DNA of 64,000 bases from JAJVID01 sp035714085 (GTDB lineage: Bacteria > Acidobacteriota > Blastocatellia > RBC074), in assembly GCA_035714085.1 (NCBI GenBank), contig DASTMP010000173.1, forward strand, positions 100,831 to 164,830. Reading direction: 5' to 3'. This document shows, piece after piece, positions 1 to 8,772 of this stretch. The position numbers were made by a program, and so were the translations under genes. The notes beneath the pieces are model-generated. The model had not been told where the DNA came from. It did no database searches and was given only the letters and a program-made list of their open reading frames with translations. Numbering within the stretch: position 1 is the stretch's first letter; each line of letters opens with the position of its first letter.

Positions 1-749
1 AGCCGTTTGGCCAGGTCGATTCTGCGCAGCGTCAGGAATTGAATCGGCGTCGAGCCAGTGGCCTGTTTGAAAGACCGCGCGAAGTGGAACGGGCTCAACT
101 CCGCTATCTCGGCGATTTCGGCCAGCGTCAGATCATGTTCGAGGTTTTCCTCAATGAATTCGGTGACGCGGCGCAATTTATGTTTCGGCAGCCCGCCGAG
201 ATGATGTTGGAACCTCTCGCCGGCGGACGAATAATGCCTGAGCATGTGGGCGACCAGAGTGTTGACCAGCGATTCGGCGTAAATTGACCCGGAGGGGGCT
301 CCGGCGTCTATTTCGGCGGCCAGCGACCGGCCGATTTGATGAACCAAAGGGTCGGTGACCTCGCAGTCGGCGATTAGTTCGATGCGGTCGGTTTGAACAA
401 GCTCTCTCGCCCGACGCGCGACGAAATCAGGATCGAGGTGAATCGCAATGTCCTCTAATTCGTCTCTCCAGAACGCTGAATATTGCTTGCCCACGGGCAC
501 GATGCTCGCCTGACCGACGGTGCGTCTGCTGTGAACGATATGCCCGCCGGCCATCAACATCGAAGCTTCATACGCTCCGGCCAGCGGGATGTAAATGTGA
601 TGCCTGTTCAATTGCTTGTTGGTAGCTTCGCCGGGAAACATGCGGACATGCCCGACTTTCACACCCGACCAGGACAAAACCCTCTCGAAAACGGATGGAG
701 GCCCGTTTTGGGCAAAGCTCGATTCGATCAATCTTTTCGGCGTAGACAT
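1..749 (-). CDS. AraC-family transcriptional regulator, C-terminus cut by window edge
   Basis: Reading the minus strand from an ATG at 747-749 gives about 249 residues before the window ends. The N-terminal part resembles an AraC sensor/cupin-like region (VGHVRMFPGEATNKQ, then HHIYIPLAG). The C-terminal part is a clear AraC helix-turn-helix region: HKLRRVTEFIEENL, LTLAEIAEIAELSPFHFARSFKQ and STPIQFLTLRRID. A strong ribosome site (AGGAGGAG, about 3 bases before ATG) fixes the start. Only the end of the second helix-turn-helix is missing. The ligand is unknown. It probably acts in the cytoplasm as a DNA-binding activator; the target cannot be told from this window. Confidence 0.85.
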   Translation of the reverse strand, partial: MSTPKRLIESSFAQNGPPSVFERVLSWSGVKVGHVRMFPGEATNKQLNRHHIYIPLAGAYEASMLMAGGHIVHSRRTVGQASIVPVGKQYSAFWRDELEDIAIHLDPDFVARRARELVQTDRIELIADCEVTDPLVHQIGRSLAAEIDAGAPSGSIYAESLVNTLVAHMLRHYSSAGERFQHHLGGLPKHKLRRVTEFIEENLEHDLTLAEIAEIAELSPFHFARSFKQATGSTPIQFLTLRRIDLAKR

Positions 750-779
750 TACTCCTCCTGCTATTTGATCTGTATTTAT

Positions 780-859
780 CAGCACAGCGAGCGGTAGCGA
801 GCGTGATTCCATCAATACATCGACTGATTGGGCCACGATGGCTACCGCTCGCTGTGCTG
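780..859. repeat. Palindromic repeat (perfect 19-bp inverted arms)
   Basis: CAGCACAGCGAGCGGTAGC at 780-798 is the exact reverse complement of 841-859, with a 42-base loop. It lies between the AraC gene start and the 3' end of the membrane protein gene at 871. The core GCGAGCGGTAGC recurs in the palindrome at 16464-16523, so both probably belong to one dispersed REP-like family. No T-run follows, so a terminator role is uncertain. Confidence 0.7.
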
Positions 860-870
860 ATTCTGTCGAA

Positions 871-1326
871 TTAAGATTGCGGTCTGAAATATAGAACCAA
901 GCTCGCGCCCAGCACGACTAGCAGAAATCCGATGAAGAGTAGCGGATTCGGCGCGTTTTTCGGCGGGTGTATCACCATTGTGACCAGCACATTGATCACC
1001 GGCGCGCCGCCGAACACCAATGGCATTACGTAAGTCGGCAGGCCGCCGTTCTTGAAAGCCAGGATGATGCAGACCGCGCCAATGGCGCCGAGAGCGCCGG
1101 CGACGGTCGCCGTCGTCGCGCCGAAGGAGCTCCACCCCTGACCGTTCAACTCTCCCTGCGAGGCCATCATGGCGACCGGGACGATGACGCCGATTAAAAA
1201 GTACGCGACGCCGACGCAGAGCAGCGCGCGAAGCGGGCTGCCAAGCTTGACTTGCCCCTGATGCAGCATCGCGCCGTAGACTCCCCATGAGAGGGCCGCG
1301 CCTATAGCGAACATAACCCAAACCAT
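871..1326 (-). CDS. Small multi-pass membrane protein, DMT/EamA-like
   Basis: A 151-residue, very hydrophobic protein with about four to five membrane segments: AIGAALSWGVYGAML near the N-terminus, LRALLCVGVAYFLIGVIVPVAM, ATVAGALGAIGAVCIILAF, a segment around PLVFGGAPVINVLVTMV, and LLFIGFLLVVLGASLVLYF at the C-terminus. The pattern resembles half of a drug/metabolite-type transporter, but the substrate is unknown. I chose the ATG at 1324-1326 because AAGGAG lies 12 bases upstream; ATGs at 1350 and further upstream are possible and would add a charged N-terminus. It stands alone, convergent with nothing, and is followed by a palindrome at 780-859. Confidence 0.65.
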   Translation of the reverse strand: MVWVMFAIGAALSWGVYGAMLHQGQVKLGSPLRALLCVGVAYFLIGVIVPVAMMASQGELNGQGWSSFGATTATVAGALGAIGAVCIILAFKNGGLPTYVMPLVFGGAPVINVLVTMVIHPPKNAPNPLLFIGFLLVVLGASLVLYFRPQS

Positions 1327-1419
1327 TGAGTGTTTTTTCTCCTTGTTCATTTTGACCCTAAGTTGTTTGTGTGCGGAACCAAAGCCGGATTCTACCACGA
1401 TCGGTTTCACGCGACAGCC

Positions 1420-2898
1420 TTATTTTCCGAAACAATACAGCGCGCTTTTCGTTCGCACATAAATCTTCCCATCGGCGATCGCGGGCGTGGCGAAGACTTC
1501 ATCGTCGAGCGCGTTGACCGCCAGCACGTCCCATTCGCCCGCCGCCTTCACCACCGATACCGTTCCGTCTTGACTGACCAAATATACCTTGCCGTCAGCG
1601 CCGACGGGCGAGGCGAAGTATTTGTCAATCGCGCCTTTCAACCGCCCCTGCTTGATGACATTGCCCGTGGCCGGGTCGAATGAGATCAGAATGCCGCTGT
1701 CATTGATCATATACAACGCCCCCTGATAGAGAAGCGTTGACGGGACTTGCGGCACGGGGCGTTGATACTTCCAGTGGATCGCCTTCTCGCTCATGTCGCC
1801 TTCGCCGCCGAGTTTGATCGCCAGCAATCCGTTCTCGGCAGCCATCATCGAGCGAAAAACCTCCCAGTCCCTCGCGTTGAGCTTCTGGTCACGATCCAGA
1901 TCGAAGGCTTCAAAAGCCGCCTTGAGCATAAAGCCTATCTTGTCGCCGCTCGCCCGATCAATTTTTTCGAGTTCGGACTTGGCGATCACGCCGTCTTTGT
2001 TCTCGTCGTATTTCGCCAGACCTTCGGCGAACGGGACGGTCGGGATCTGTTGACCCGGTTGATTCTGCGGAAAACCCCAGCCATTGATGTATAAATATTC
2101 GTTGTCGTAACTAACGACAGACTTCATCTCACAGGCCAGGCCGCGCACCCACCAGATGCGTTTGCCGTCGGCCACCGAATAGGCCGAGAGTTGAAAAGAT
2201 TCGGGCACGATCAACTGCTTCGCGCCCTGCGTTGGCTGATAGACGGTCGGCGTCGAATAGCCGGAGATAACTTCGGGGCGATCAATCTTCCATCGCGCCT
2301 TGCCGGTGTTCTTGTCCAAGGCCAGCAGATAGGATCCGAGGTCTTGATCGACCGACAGAATCACCTTGTCGTCAACCAGAATGGGCGACGCGCCGTAGCC
2401 GTAAAAAATATTGAAGGGCCCGAGCGGCGCGCGCCACTTCTCCTTTCCGTTGGCGTCGAATGCGATCAGCCCGAAATCCTGGAAGAACGCGTAGACATTC
2501 TCGCCGTCGGTGACGGGGCTGGCCGACGCCGGGCCGTTGAGGTTTTCCAGACGGCCCTTGTGAGCGCGGGGGACTTCGCGTCTCCAAAGCTCTTTGCCCG
2601 TCTTGCGGTCGAGCGCGATGACAAAGAGTTGGTAATTGGCCTTGTCCTTCGCGTCAATCGGCGTGTGGGCGGTGACGTAGATGCGGTCGCGTGCCAGCAC
2701 TGGCGACGAATGGCCCGGAGGCAACGCGGTCTTCCAGACGACGTTTTTCTCTGGGCCGAAGTCGACCGGAAGGTTCGTAGCGTCGGAAACGCCTGTGCCG
2801 TTAGGGCCGCGGAAGCGCGACCAGCTATCGTTGTCCGCGATCGCCTGGCCGACGCAAAGCAGCGCAAGGACGAGCGCGGCGATGAAACGCATTGACAT
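1420..2898 (-). CDS. Secreted PQQ-type beta-propeller protein with an EF-hand pair
   Basis: 492 residues with an N-terminal signal peptide (RFIAALVLALLCVGQAIA) followed by WSRFRGPNGTG, the usual opening of the PQQ-like/BamB-like propeller proteins of Planctomycetes and Acidobacteria. Blade motifs recur: VVWKTALPPGHSSPVL, KWRAPLGPF, ARWKIDRPEV, HWKYQRPV. Between about residues 290 and 345 there is an inserted calcium-binding EF-hand pair (DENKDGVIAKSEL and DLDRDQKLNARDW). No PQQ ligand residues or catalytic Asp are evident, so it is more likely a binding or scaffold protein than a dehydrogenase. GGAG lies 7 bases before the ATG. The chimeric gene at 2913 ends 14 bases upstream on the same strand. 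Confidence 0.8.
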   Translation of the reverse strand: MSMRFIAALVLALLCVGQAIADNDSWSRFRGPNGTGVSDATNLPVDFGPEKNVVWKTALPPGHSSPVLARDRIYVTAHTPIDAKDKANYQLFVIALDRKTGKELWRREVPRAHKGRLENLNGPASASPVTDGENVYAFFQDFGLIAFDANGKEKWRAPLGPFNIFYGYGASPILVDDKVILSVDQDLGSYLLALDKNTGKARWKIDRPEVISGYSTPTVYQPTQGAKQLIVPESFQLSAYSVADGKRIWWVRGLACEMKSVVSYDNEYLYINGWGFPQNQPGQQIPTVPFAEGLAKYDENKDGVIAKSELEKIDRASGDKIGFMLKAAFEAFDLDRDQKLNARDWEVFRSMMAAENGLLAIKLGGEGDMSEKAIHWKYQRPVPQVPSTLLYQGALYMINDSGILISFDPATGNVIKQGRLKGAIDKYFASPVGADGKVYLVSQDGTVSVVKAAGEWDVLAVNALDDEVFATPAIADGKIYVRTKSALYCFGK

Positions 2899-2912
2899 AA
2901 TTGTTCTCCATA

Positions 2913-3272
2913 CTATTTGGTCTTTTTCGCCGCGGTCACCCGCCCATCCTGGATATTGAGCATTTGCGCAACCTGGCCTTTATCATTTCTGATGAAAAAC
3001 AATTGCACGCAAAGGTCTTCCTCGACGTGTTGCGGCAAAATGTAGGCGCCTTTCTTAAAAAACATGGTTTGGCCAGCGTCGGCGGATAAAATTCCAGTGG
3101 AGGACTTCCAAGTCGCTTTCGAGGTGAGCGCATGAACCAGGTGATCCGTCTGCGCCCAGACGCCTATAGGCTCCTCCTGCGCCGGGCAGGTGAATTGCGC
3201 GAATAGCAGCTCGCCGATTTCGAAGCTCTTTGCGGCAGAATTTGCGCGGATTATCTCGAGCGCGTTCCGCAT
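2913..3272 (-). pseudogene. AraC-family sensor domain lacking its DNA-binding half (chimeric remnant)
   Basis: The ORF (119 residues from ATG 3270-3272) starts like the N-terminal sensor domain of an ExsA-type AraC regulator: FEIGELLFAQFTCP, EEPIGVWAQTDHLVHAL, then AGQTMFFKKGAYILPQ and CVQLFFI. At that point a full-length family member continues with a short linker and two helix-turn-helix motifs. Here it runs instead into RNDKGQVAQMLNIQDGRVTAAKKTK-like sequence (residues about 95-119), resembling the terminal strands of an unrelated secreted domain, possibly DUF3471-like. I read this as a deletion fusion. A short functional single-domain protein cannot be excluded. Confidence 0.55.
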
Positions 3273-3307
3273 GGCGTATCTAATTACTTTACTAAAAGGC
3301 GGGAATA

Positions 3308-4054
3308 TCACCTGCCGCTTAAGACTTTTACTCGCGCCACGAATGCGCCCGTGTTGTCTTTGAGGTTGCTCTCGTTGACGCTCAGGAAGAGGATGCCGTT
3401 GTGTGGCGAGACGAACTCGGTCGCTTTGCCCACGAAGACGAAATCGTCATTGTCGTCGCCAACAACGGCGATCAAGCCTCCGGTCGGTCGAGCGGCGATC
3501 AGTTTGCGGCTATCTGCAAGGGAAAGGCCTTCCGGGCCTGAGCGCTGGTTGTCGCCCAGGTCGACTTCGCCGGAGGCGCTGATCACTATGCGCTGGCCAC
3601 GCTGGACTCGGATTTCGGTGCTGGTCCAGTCGGCTGCGGCCGCGACGCTGACCGTCTTTTCCGCGATTACGGGAAGAGCCCCGGCGTTGTCGTCACTCGG
3701 CGGCGCCCCCGAATCCGGCGTCGCTATCTCCGGGGCGTTGTCGCGCGGGATTCTGGCGCGCGAAGGCGGCGCCGATGACTGACTGGCCCCTACTGGTTCG
3801 GCGCGATTGTTCGCCCCCACATCGCTCGTGTCGAACTCGACACTCTCCACCTCTTCAACGGGAACCACATGCTGTGAAATCGCTCCTCCGATGGAAACCT
3901 CGATGGTGAACTTGCGCTGGGTGTAGGAAACGACCTTGCCTTTCAGCACGCTGCCGTCCCTTAGTTTGACCGTGTCCGCAATGGCGGCTGAGCAGATCAG
4001 CGAGACAACCGCGAGACAGATGACCAAACTGAAAAGTGGCTTTCTGATCTTCAC
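3308..4054 (-). CDS. Secreted protein with C-terminal LecA/PA-IL-like domain
   Basis: 248 residues. Signal peptide at 1-26 (LVICLAVVSLICSAAIA), then a short Sm-like beta motif (DTVKLRDGSVLKGKVVSY) often found at the start of acidobacterial envelope proteins. A Pro/Ser-rich linker covers about 75-130. The C-terminal 115 residues resemble the PA-IL-like galactose-lectin fold: WTSTEIRVQRGQRIVISASG, then GPEGLSLAD, TGGLIAVVG, and GILFLSVNESNLKDNTGAF. It may bind sugar at the cell surface, but this is inferred from fold resemblance. The GTG start at 4052-4054 is preceded by GGGAGG at 5 bases. The AraC remnant lies just downstream on the same strand. Confidence 0.7.
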   Translation of the reverse strand: MKIRKPLFSLVICLAVVSLICSAAIADTVKLRDGSVLKGKVVSYTQRKFTIEVSIGGAISQHVVPVEEVESVEFDTSDVGANNRAEPVGASQSSAPPSRARIPRDNAPEIATPDSGAPPSDDNAGALPVIAEKTVSVAAAADWTSTEIRVQRGQRIVISASGEVDLGDNQRSGPEGLSLADSRKLIAARPTGGLIAVVGDDNDDFVFVGKATEFVSPHNGILFLSVNESNLKDNTGAFVARVKVLSGR

Positions 4055-4171
4055 ACTTACCTCCCACGATAAGCCTGGATACCTGCCAAGGCCCAGGTTG
4101 CTGACGTAATTGCAAGAGTTGACGGGAAGCGTAGCTTAGCACAAAACAGGCGCGTTGACACCGAAGCCGAT

Positions 4172-4288
4172 GAGAGACAGAGGGACGGGGGGGACGGGGC
4201 GACAGAGCGACAAGAAGAATGGAAGAAAGCGGCGCCTCTACTTCTTCCCGTCTCCCGTCCCTTCGTCTCTCGGTCTTTCCATCTCTCC
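4172..4288. repeat. Octanucleotide repeat tract arranged as an inverted repeat
   Basis: Purine-rich units of about 8 bp (GGGGCGAC, AGAGCGAC) at 4172-4217 are mirrored by pyrimidine-rich units (CCCGTCTC, TCGTCTCT, CCATCTCT) at 4245-4288. The same unit and layout occur inside the gene at 13661-15184 (14197-14321). It lies in the gap between two minus-strand genes. Confidence 0.65.
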
Positions 4289-4364
4289 TTAGGAGGTCGA
4301 AAATTAGAAAGGCGCTACTGAAAAATATTCGAAAAAAACGCTATGAAGAAAAGCTAAAGCTTTC

Positions 4365-4393
4365 TTGACTCGCAGGGGGCGAGTGAATATACT
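4365..4393 (+). promoter_or_regulatory. Sigma-70-type promoter for the small RNA candidate
   Basis: TTGACT at 4365-4370 and TATACT at 4388-4393 are separated by exactly 17 bases. Each box differs from consensus by one base. Transcription would start near 4400, in a region with no plus-strand protein gene. Confidence 0.6.
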
Positions 4394-4399
4394 CCGCTT

Positions 4400-4649
<250 letters not shown>

Positions 4650-4660
4650 GCTTGCATAAA

Positions 4661-5899
4661 TTATTGGCCCGACTTCGGGTCGGGTTTTTTATTACGCTCA
4701 CTTTCGGGAGATTCGTCTCTCGGCGCGCGATAGAAGCGCCGCGCGCGCACTACCAGATCCGAATTATTGACTCCGACGGCGATCGCGCGGTAGTTGCCGT
4801 CGCGCAGTTCATTGGTCGAGATGTAAGTCAGCGTATATTGATTGTGCAGTTCGTTGGCGATGAGTTGGAAGGCGTAACTGGTGTTCTCGATGGTTTCGGC
4901 TCGGAAAGGCAGTCCGCCCGATTGGGCGGCCAGTGTGCGAAGGAAATCCGCCGCGATCAGGTAGCGATCACGAATCGGTTGCTGGCGCTGGCTGTTGACG
5001 CGCGAGGATGGGAGTGAGCCGGGAGTCGACAGCGGAGTGTCCTCTTTGGGACGAGTGATGTTGATCGGCGATTTCCCTTCCGTTTCGGACTTGGACTCTT
5101 CGGACTCGGGCTTCGGCTTTTGCTGCGGCGCGTCCTGCCATCTCAGGCCGGAGCCAGGCGCGAAGGAATTGCCGATGCCCGGCAAGTCCCTGGGCTTCAT
5201 CACCGGGCCGCCGTCGTTGCGCGTTTCGTACTGGACCGTATAAGTGATGATTCCGGCGCTCGCCGCCAGCTCGACCGCGCTTTCATATGTCGCCTGTTTG
5301 CTCGCCGTGTCAACGCCGTCTGTCAAAACCACAATCGCCTTTCGACCCTGAATCCTGCTCATCTTCTCATTAATGGTCAGGTGGATCGCGTCATAAAGAC
5401 TGGTCGCGTAACGGCTCTCCAGCGACTTGACGGCGCGTTTGAGTTCGGCGTGATCGCTGGTGAAGTCGCAGACGAATCGCACCTTGTCATCGAAGCTGAC
5501 GACCATTATGCGGTCGTTCGGCAGCAGTTGTTTGATGAAAGTCTCCGCGGCCTTGCGAATCCTGTCGAGCTTATTATGTGTGCTGCGGCTGGTGTCGATC
5601 AGCAGCGCGACGCTGAACGGAGCCTCGGTCGAAGAGAATTCTTCTATCTTTTGCGGGGCCCCTTCTTCGCGCACAGTGAACTGAGTGCGATTCAACCCGG
5701 TGACGAAACGTCCATAGCGGTCCGTAACGATAACTGGCACCGTCACGAGGCCCGTTGGGATTTTGATGCTCGTCTGCGGATCCTGCTGCTGCTTCTCTTC
5801 CTGGCCCTGCCCGAAGACGGGGAGAGCGACGACAAACAGGGTTAGAACAGCCATGGCTGTCCGCGTCCAAAGCGACAGGGGATGCATAATTCTATTCAT
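4661..5899 (-). CDS. Secreted VWFA-related acidobacterial protein
   Basis: 412 residues. Signal peptide at about 10-31 (AMAVLTLFVVALPVFGQ). A short beta domain (VPVIVTDRYGRFVTGL, residues 54-70) precedes the von Willebrand A domain, as is typical of the TIGR03436 family known from Acidobacteria. The metal-ion-dependent adhesion site is intact: DTSRS at about 102-106 and LTDGVDT near 192. After the domain a Pro/Ser/Lys-rich stretch (PKPESEESKSETEG) is inserted before the C-terminal strands (GLPFRAETIE, LHNQYTLTYIS). Partners are unknown; such proteins are exported and presumed to bind other proteins through a divalent metal. A GAGGAG site lies 10 bases before the ATG. Confidence 0.85.
   Translation of the reverse strand: MNRIMHPLSLWTRTAMAVLTLFVVALPVFGQGQEEKQQQDPQTSIKIPTGLVTVPVIVTDRYGRFVTGLNRTQFTVREEGAPQKIEEFSSTEAPFSVALLIDTSRSTHNKLDRIRKAAETFIKQLLPNDRIMVVSFDDKVRFVCDFTSDHAELKRAVKSLESRYATSLYDAIHLTINEKMSRIQGRKAIVVLTDGVDTASKQATYESAVELAASAGIITYTVQYETRNDGGPVMKPRDLPGIGNSFAPGSGLRWQDAPQQKPKPESEESKSETEGKSPINITRPKEDTPLSTPGSLPSSRVNSQRQQPIRDRYLIAADFLRTLAAQSGGLPFRAETIENTSYAFQLIANELHNQYTLTYISTNELRDGNYRAIAVGVNNSDLVVRARRFYRAPRDESPESERNKKPDPKSGQ
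4668..4690 (+). terminator. Second plus-strand intrinsic terminator
   Basis: CCCGAC-TTCG-GTCGGG with a UUCG tetraloop is followed by six T residues. It overlaps the last codons of the minus-strand gene 4661-5899, so it would protect that gene from read-through arriving from the small RNA. Confidence 0.65.
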
Positions 5900-6066
5900 A
5901 AAAGCATGACTCCTCGTTCTGCTATCGAATTTTACTTGACGGCCCGACCGGAATCAAAAGCGATGAAAAATTCGAGCCGGGCGGCTCGGCCAGAACACCC
6001 CGCCAAAACACCCAGATTGATGTTAGAATAGCTCACTCTCGCCCACTCCCTGATTTTTTTGATCTT

Positions 6067-6903
6067 ATGTCCCTCGAATATGCAATCGAATACCCCTGCG
6101 AGATGCGGCGTCTATACGGCGAACAGACGCTGCGCGCCCTAGGACGCGCCGGGTCGCTGGTTTCGCAGATCGTCGATATGACGCTGAAAAACGATCGTCC
6201 GCCTTCGGAAGAGAGTATCAGATTCACGACCGAGCTCTCGGAGGAATTGGAGATTTCGGAGCAGGTGGCCGAATACTGCCGCACGCGCTGCCCCGCGCAC
6301 ATCGAACAGAATTTCGATTATGAATCCGGTGAAGATGAATTCGGACGGGAAGAAGAGAGTTTGAGACCATCTCAGGGAGCGTCGGGCGGCGAGACCATCG
6401 GATGTCTGGGCCGCATCCGCTACCCTATCGAGGCGCGCTTCGAGCGCTTCCTGGCCGATCGCGCCCAACTGCTGAGCGATACTCTGCCACAGGAGCAATG
6501 GCCCAACCTGTTTCTTATTCTGGTCGATCCCGAATCGCCTTTTGACGGCGAGGTGACGAAGGAATTGAGGCGCGTGACGACGCCTGAAGGGTTGAGGTTT
6601 TTCGAGATGCGAACGCCTATCTCTCTGGCGCGCAAAACCGCAAAACTGACCTCAGATAATCTTTTCGACCTGCTCGCAGGGTTCGCCGCCTCCGACGACG
6701 GAGTTTCGGGTTATCAGCGCGAACTGCCGGCAATGGCCCTGTCAGACTATGCGGAGTTTCTGGAGGCCCTCTTGATCAACGGCTTGACGACCCGCGAACG
6801 AGCGCGCCTTCATAGCCAGGGATCCACCTACTCCCAGTTCATTAGATTCACCAGGGCAGTCAGACTGGCCGAGTCGCTCGGCGTGCGGTTGTTGATGGAC
6901 TGA
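6067..6903 (+). CDS. Conserved-looking hypothetical protein with cysteine motifs
   Basis: 278 residues, cytoplasmic by composition (no signal peptide or membrane helix). Cysteines occur as YPCEMRRLYG near residue 11, EYCRTRCPA near 71-76 and a single Cys near 116 in GCLGRIRYPIEARFERFL, so a metal-binding site is possible. An acidic low-complexity linker (ESGEDEFGREEE) sits between the second and third motif. The C-terminal half is helical. I do not recognise the family. It converges on nusB with only 4 bases between the two stop codons. No Shine-Dalgarno sequence is visible before the ATG. Confidence 0.65.
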   Translation: MSLEYAIEYPCEMRRLYGEQTLRALGRAGSLVSQIVDMTLKNDRPPSEESIRFTTELSEELEISEQVAEYCRTRCPAHIEQNFDYESGEDEFGREEESLRPSQGASGGETIGCLGRIRYPIEARFERFLADRAQLLSDTLPQEQWPNLFLILVDPESPFDGEVTKELRRVTTPEGLRFFEMRTPISLARKTAKLTSDNLFDLLAGFAASDDGVSGYQRELPAMALSDYAEFLEALLINGLTTRERARLHSQGSTYSQFIRFTRAVRLAESLGVRLLMD

Positions 6904-6907
6904 TCCA

Positions 6908-7366
<459 letters not shown>

Positions 7367-7455
7367 ATTTTTACAACTTTACTTTATAGTTCTTTATGTC
7401 TAGGTCGATGAGAATCTGGGGGACGGAGATGAGCCACGAGCGTTTGGCTCAAGTG

Positions 7456-7490
7456 ACTTACATTCAAGTCACAACTTACTTTCAATTCAC
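7456..7490 (-). promoter_or_regulatory. Tandem 17-bp repeat, possible operator in nusB leader
   Basis: ACTTACATTCAAGTCAC (7456-7472) and ACTTACTTTCAATTCAC (7474-7490) match at 15 of 17 positions and sit one helical-turn pair apart (18 bp). The first copy overlaps a palindrome, GTGACTT-N6-AAGTCAC (7453-7472). The block begins just downstream of the predicted nusB start point, where a repressor would block transcription. Confidence 0.45.
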
Positions 7491-7499
7491 TGCACAGAG

Positions 7500-7528
7500 A
7501 GTATATTGAGCCGAGTTGATGCGGTCAA
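7500..7528 (-). promoter_or_regulatory. Sigma-70-type promoter of nusB
   Basis: On the minus strand TTGACC (7523-7528) and TATACT (7500-7505) are spaced by 17 bases. The predicted start near 7493 leaves a leader of about 125 nt before the nusB ATG. Confidence 0.65.
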
Positions 7529-7589
7529 GATAATGATAGGTTCTCTGTTATACAATCACTTGATTCAGCGCAGGCGATATTGAGAGAAT

Positions 7590-7674
7590 AGTAACCGCAT
7601 ATTTACACGAGATGTTACGGTTTGGCGCTGTAAATCCGTGACAATCCGTAGCATCCGTGTAAATAATTGTTACT
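7590..7674. repeat. Imperfect long inverted repeat with internal ATCCGT repeats
   Basis: The left arm (7590-7620) AGTAAC..TATTTACACG..GATGTTACGG is mirrored by the right arm (7646-7674). Between the arms are three ATCCGT copies (about 7634, 7645, 7654). It lies downstream of the dehydrogenase gene on the minus strand, between that gene and the nusB promoter. It has no clean U-tract, so it is more likely a repeat element than a terminator. Confidence 0.5.
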
Positions 7675-7731
7675 TCCGCAATCTTGCTTGTTTTCGATTT
7701 ATATTTTTTCGGTTTACATTTTTGGGGGCGA

Positions 7732-8628
7732 TCAAGCGACTTTTAAATTCATCGGCCTCGGGGTCTTCGGATCGGTGTAATCGTAAAACCCGCGTCCCGA
7801 TTTGCGCCCGAACAATCCCGCCTGAACCATGCGCTTTAAGAGCGGAGGGGGGGCGAAGCGTCTCTCTTTGAACTCGTCGAACATTATGTTAGCGATATAA
7901 CAGGTCGTGTCCAGCCCAACGAAATCGGTCAGCGTCAGCGGCCCCATCGGGTGGTTGCAGCCGAGTTTCATCGCGTTGTCAATATCTTCGATTGAGGCCA
8001 GCCCCTCTTCGAGAGCGCGGATGGCGTCGAGCATGAAAGGGACCAGCAGGCGGTTGACGATGAAACCGGTTTTGTCGCCGGCCCTGACCACGGACTTGCC
8101 CATCGATTCGGCCAGCGCGACGGCTTCGGCGTAAACACGGTCATCGGTCAGGATCGTGCGGATCACCTCGACGAGCTTCATCAATGGAACCGGATTGAAA
8201 AAATGCATACCGATGAAGCGCCGCCGGCGTTCGGCGCCGGTCGCGGTCATCATCTCGGTGATTGAGAGCGACGAGGTGTTTGACGCGAAGATGGTTTCTG
8301 GTTTGCACAGCGCGTCCAGCTTGGCGTAAGTATCGCGCTTGGCCTGCAAATTCTCGACGATCGCCTCGATGACGATGTCCGCGCCGGCGACCTTTTCAAG
8401 CTCCGTAGTCCCGCGCAGGCGCTGAAGCGCTCCGTCTTTCTGCGCGGCGCTGATCGCGCCCCTTTCGACGAATCTGGCGAGCGACTTTTCTATCCCGCTC
8501 AAACCCTTTTCGATCAGTTCGTCGCTGATCTCAACCAGCGTAACCTCATAGCCCCCGGTCGCCGCGACCTGCGCGATGCCGGCTCCCATCAGCCCCGCGC
8601 CCAAAACGCCGATTTTTTTAATCGTCAT
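7732..8628 (-). CDS. 3-hydroxyacyl-CoA (3-hydroxybutyryl-CoA) dehydrogenase
   Basis: 298 residues, the usual length for the single-function enzyme. The NAD-binding motif GVLGAGLMGAGIAQ is at about 6-19. Catalytic-region motifs follow: GMHFFNPVPLMKLVEVI (His and Glu), then GFIVNRLLVPFMLDAI. The C-terminal domain contains NHPMGPLTLTDFVGLD and RKSGRGFYDY. It interconverts (S)-3-hydroxyacyl-CoA and 3-oxoacyl-CoA with NAD in butanoate or fatty-acid metabolism. The ATG at 8626-8628 is preceded by GGAGG at 6 bases; a TTG 12 bases upstream lies inside that ribosome site and is rejected. The gene stands alone. Confidence 0.9.
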   Translation of the reverse strand: MTIKKIGVLGAGLMGAGIAQVAATGGYEVTLVEISDELIEKGLSGIEKSLARFVERGAISAAQKDGALQRLRGTTELEKVAGADIVIEAIVENLQAKRDTYAKLDALCKPETIFASNTSSLSITEMMTATGAERRRRFIGMHFFNPVPLMKLVEVIRTILTDDRVYAEAVALAESMGKSVVRAGDKTGFIVNRLLVPFMLDAIRALEEGLASIEDIDNAMKLGCNHPMGPLTLTDFVGLDTTCYIANIMFDEFKERRFAPPPLLKRMVQAGLFGRKSGRGFYDYTDPKTPRPMNLKVA

Positions 8629-8772
8629 CAAATCCTCCAAAAAATCCCCGGCAAAAACTCCCGTGGACGATTTTCATTATTTTAAGGCGTCGCAACGCGA
8701 CATGTAAGGTTACTCAGAAAATGTCCACGTAGTAACCTATAAATTCGTCGCTACTATGGGTATTTTCATCAA

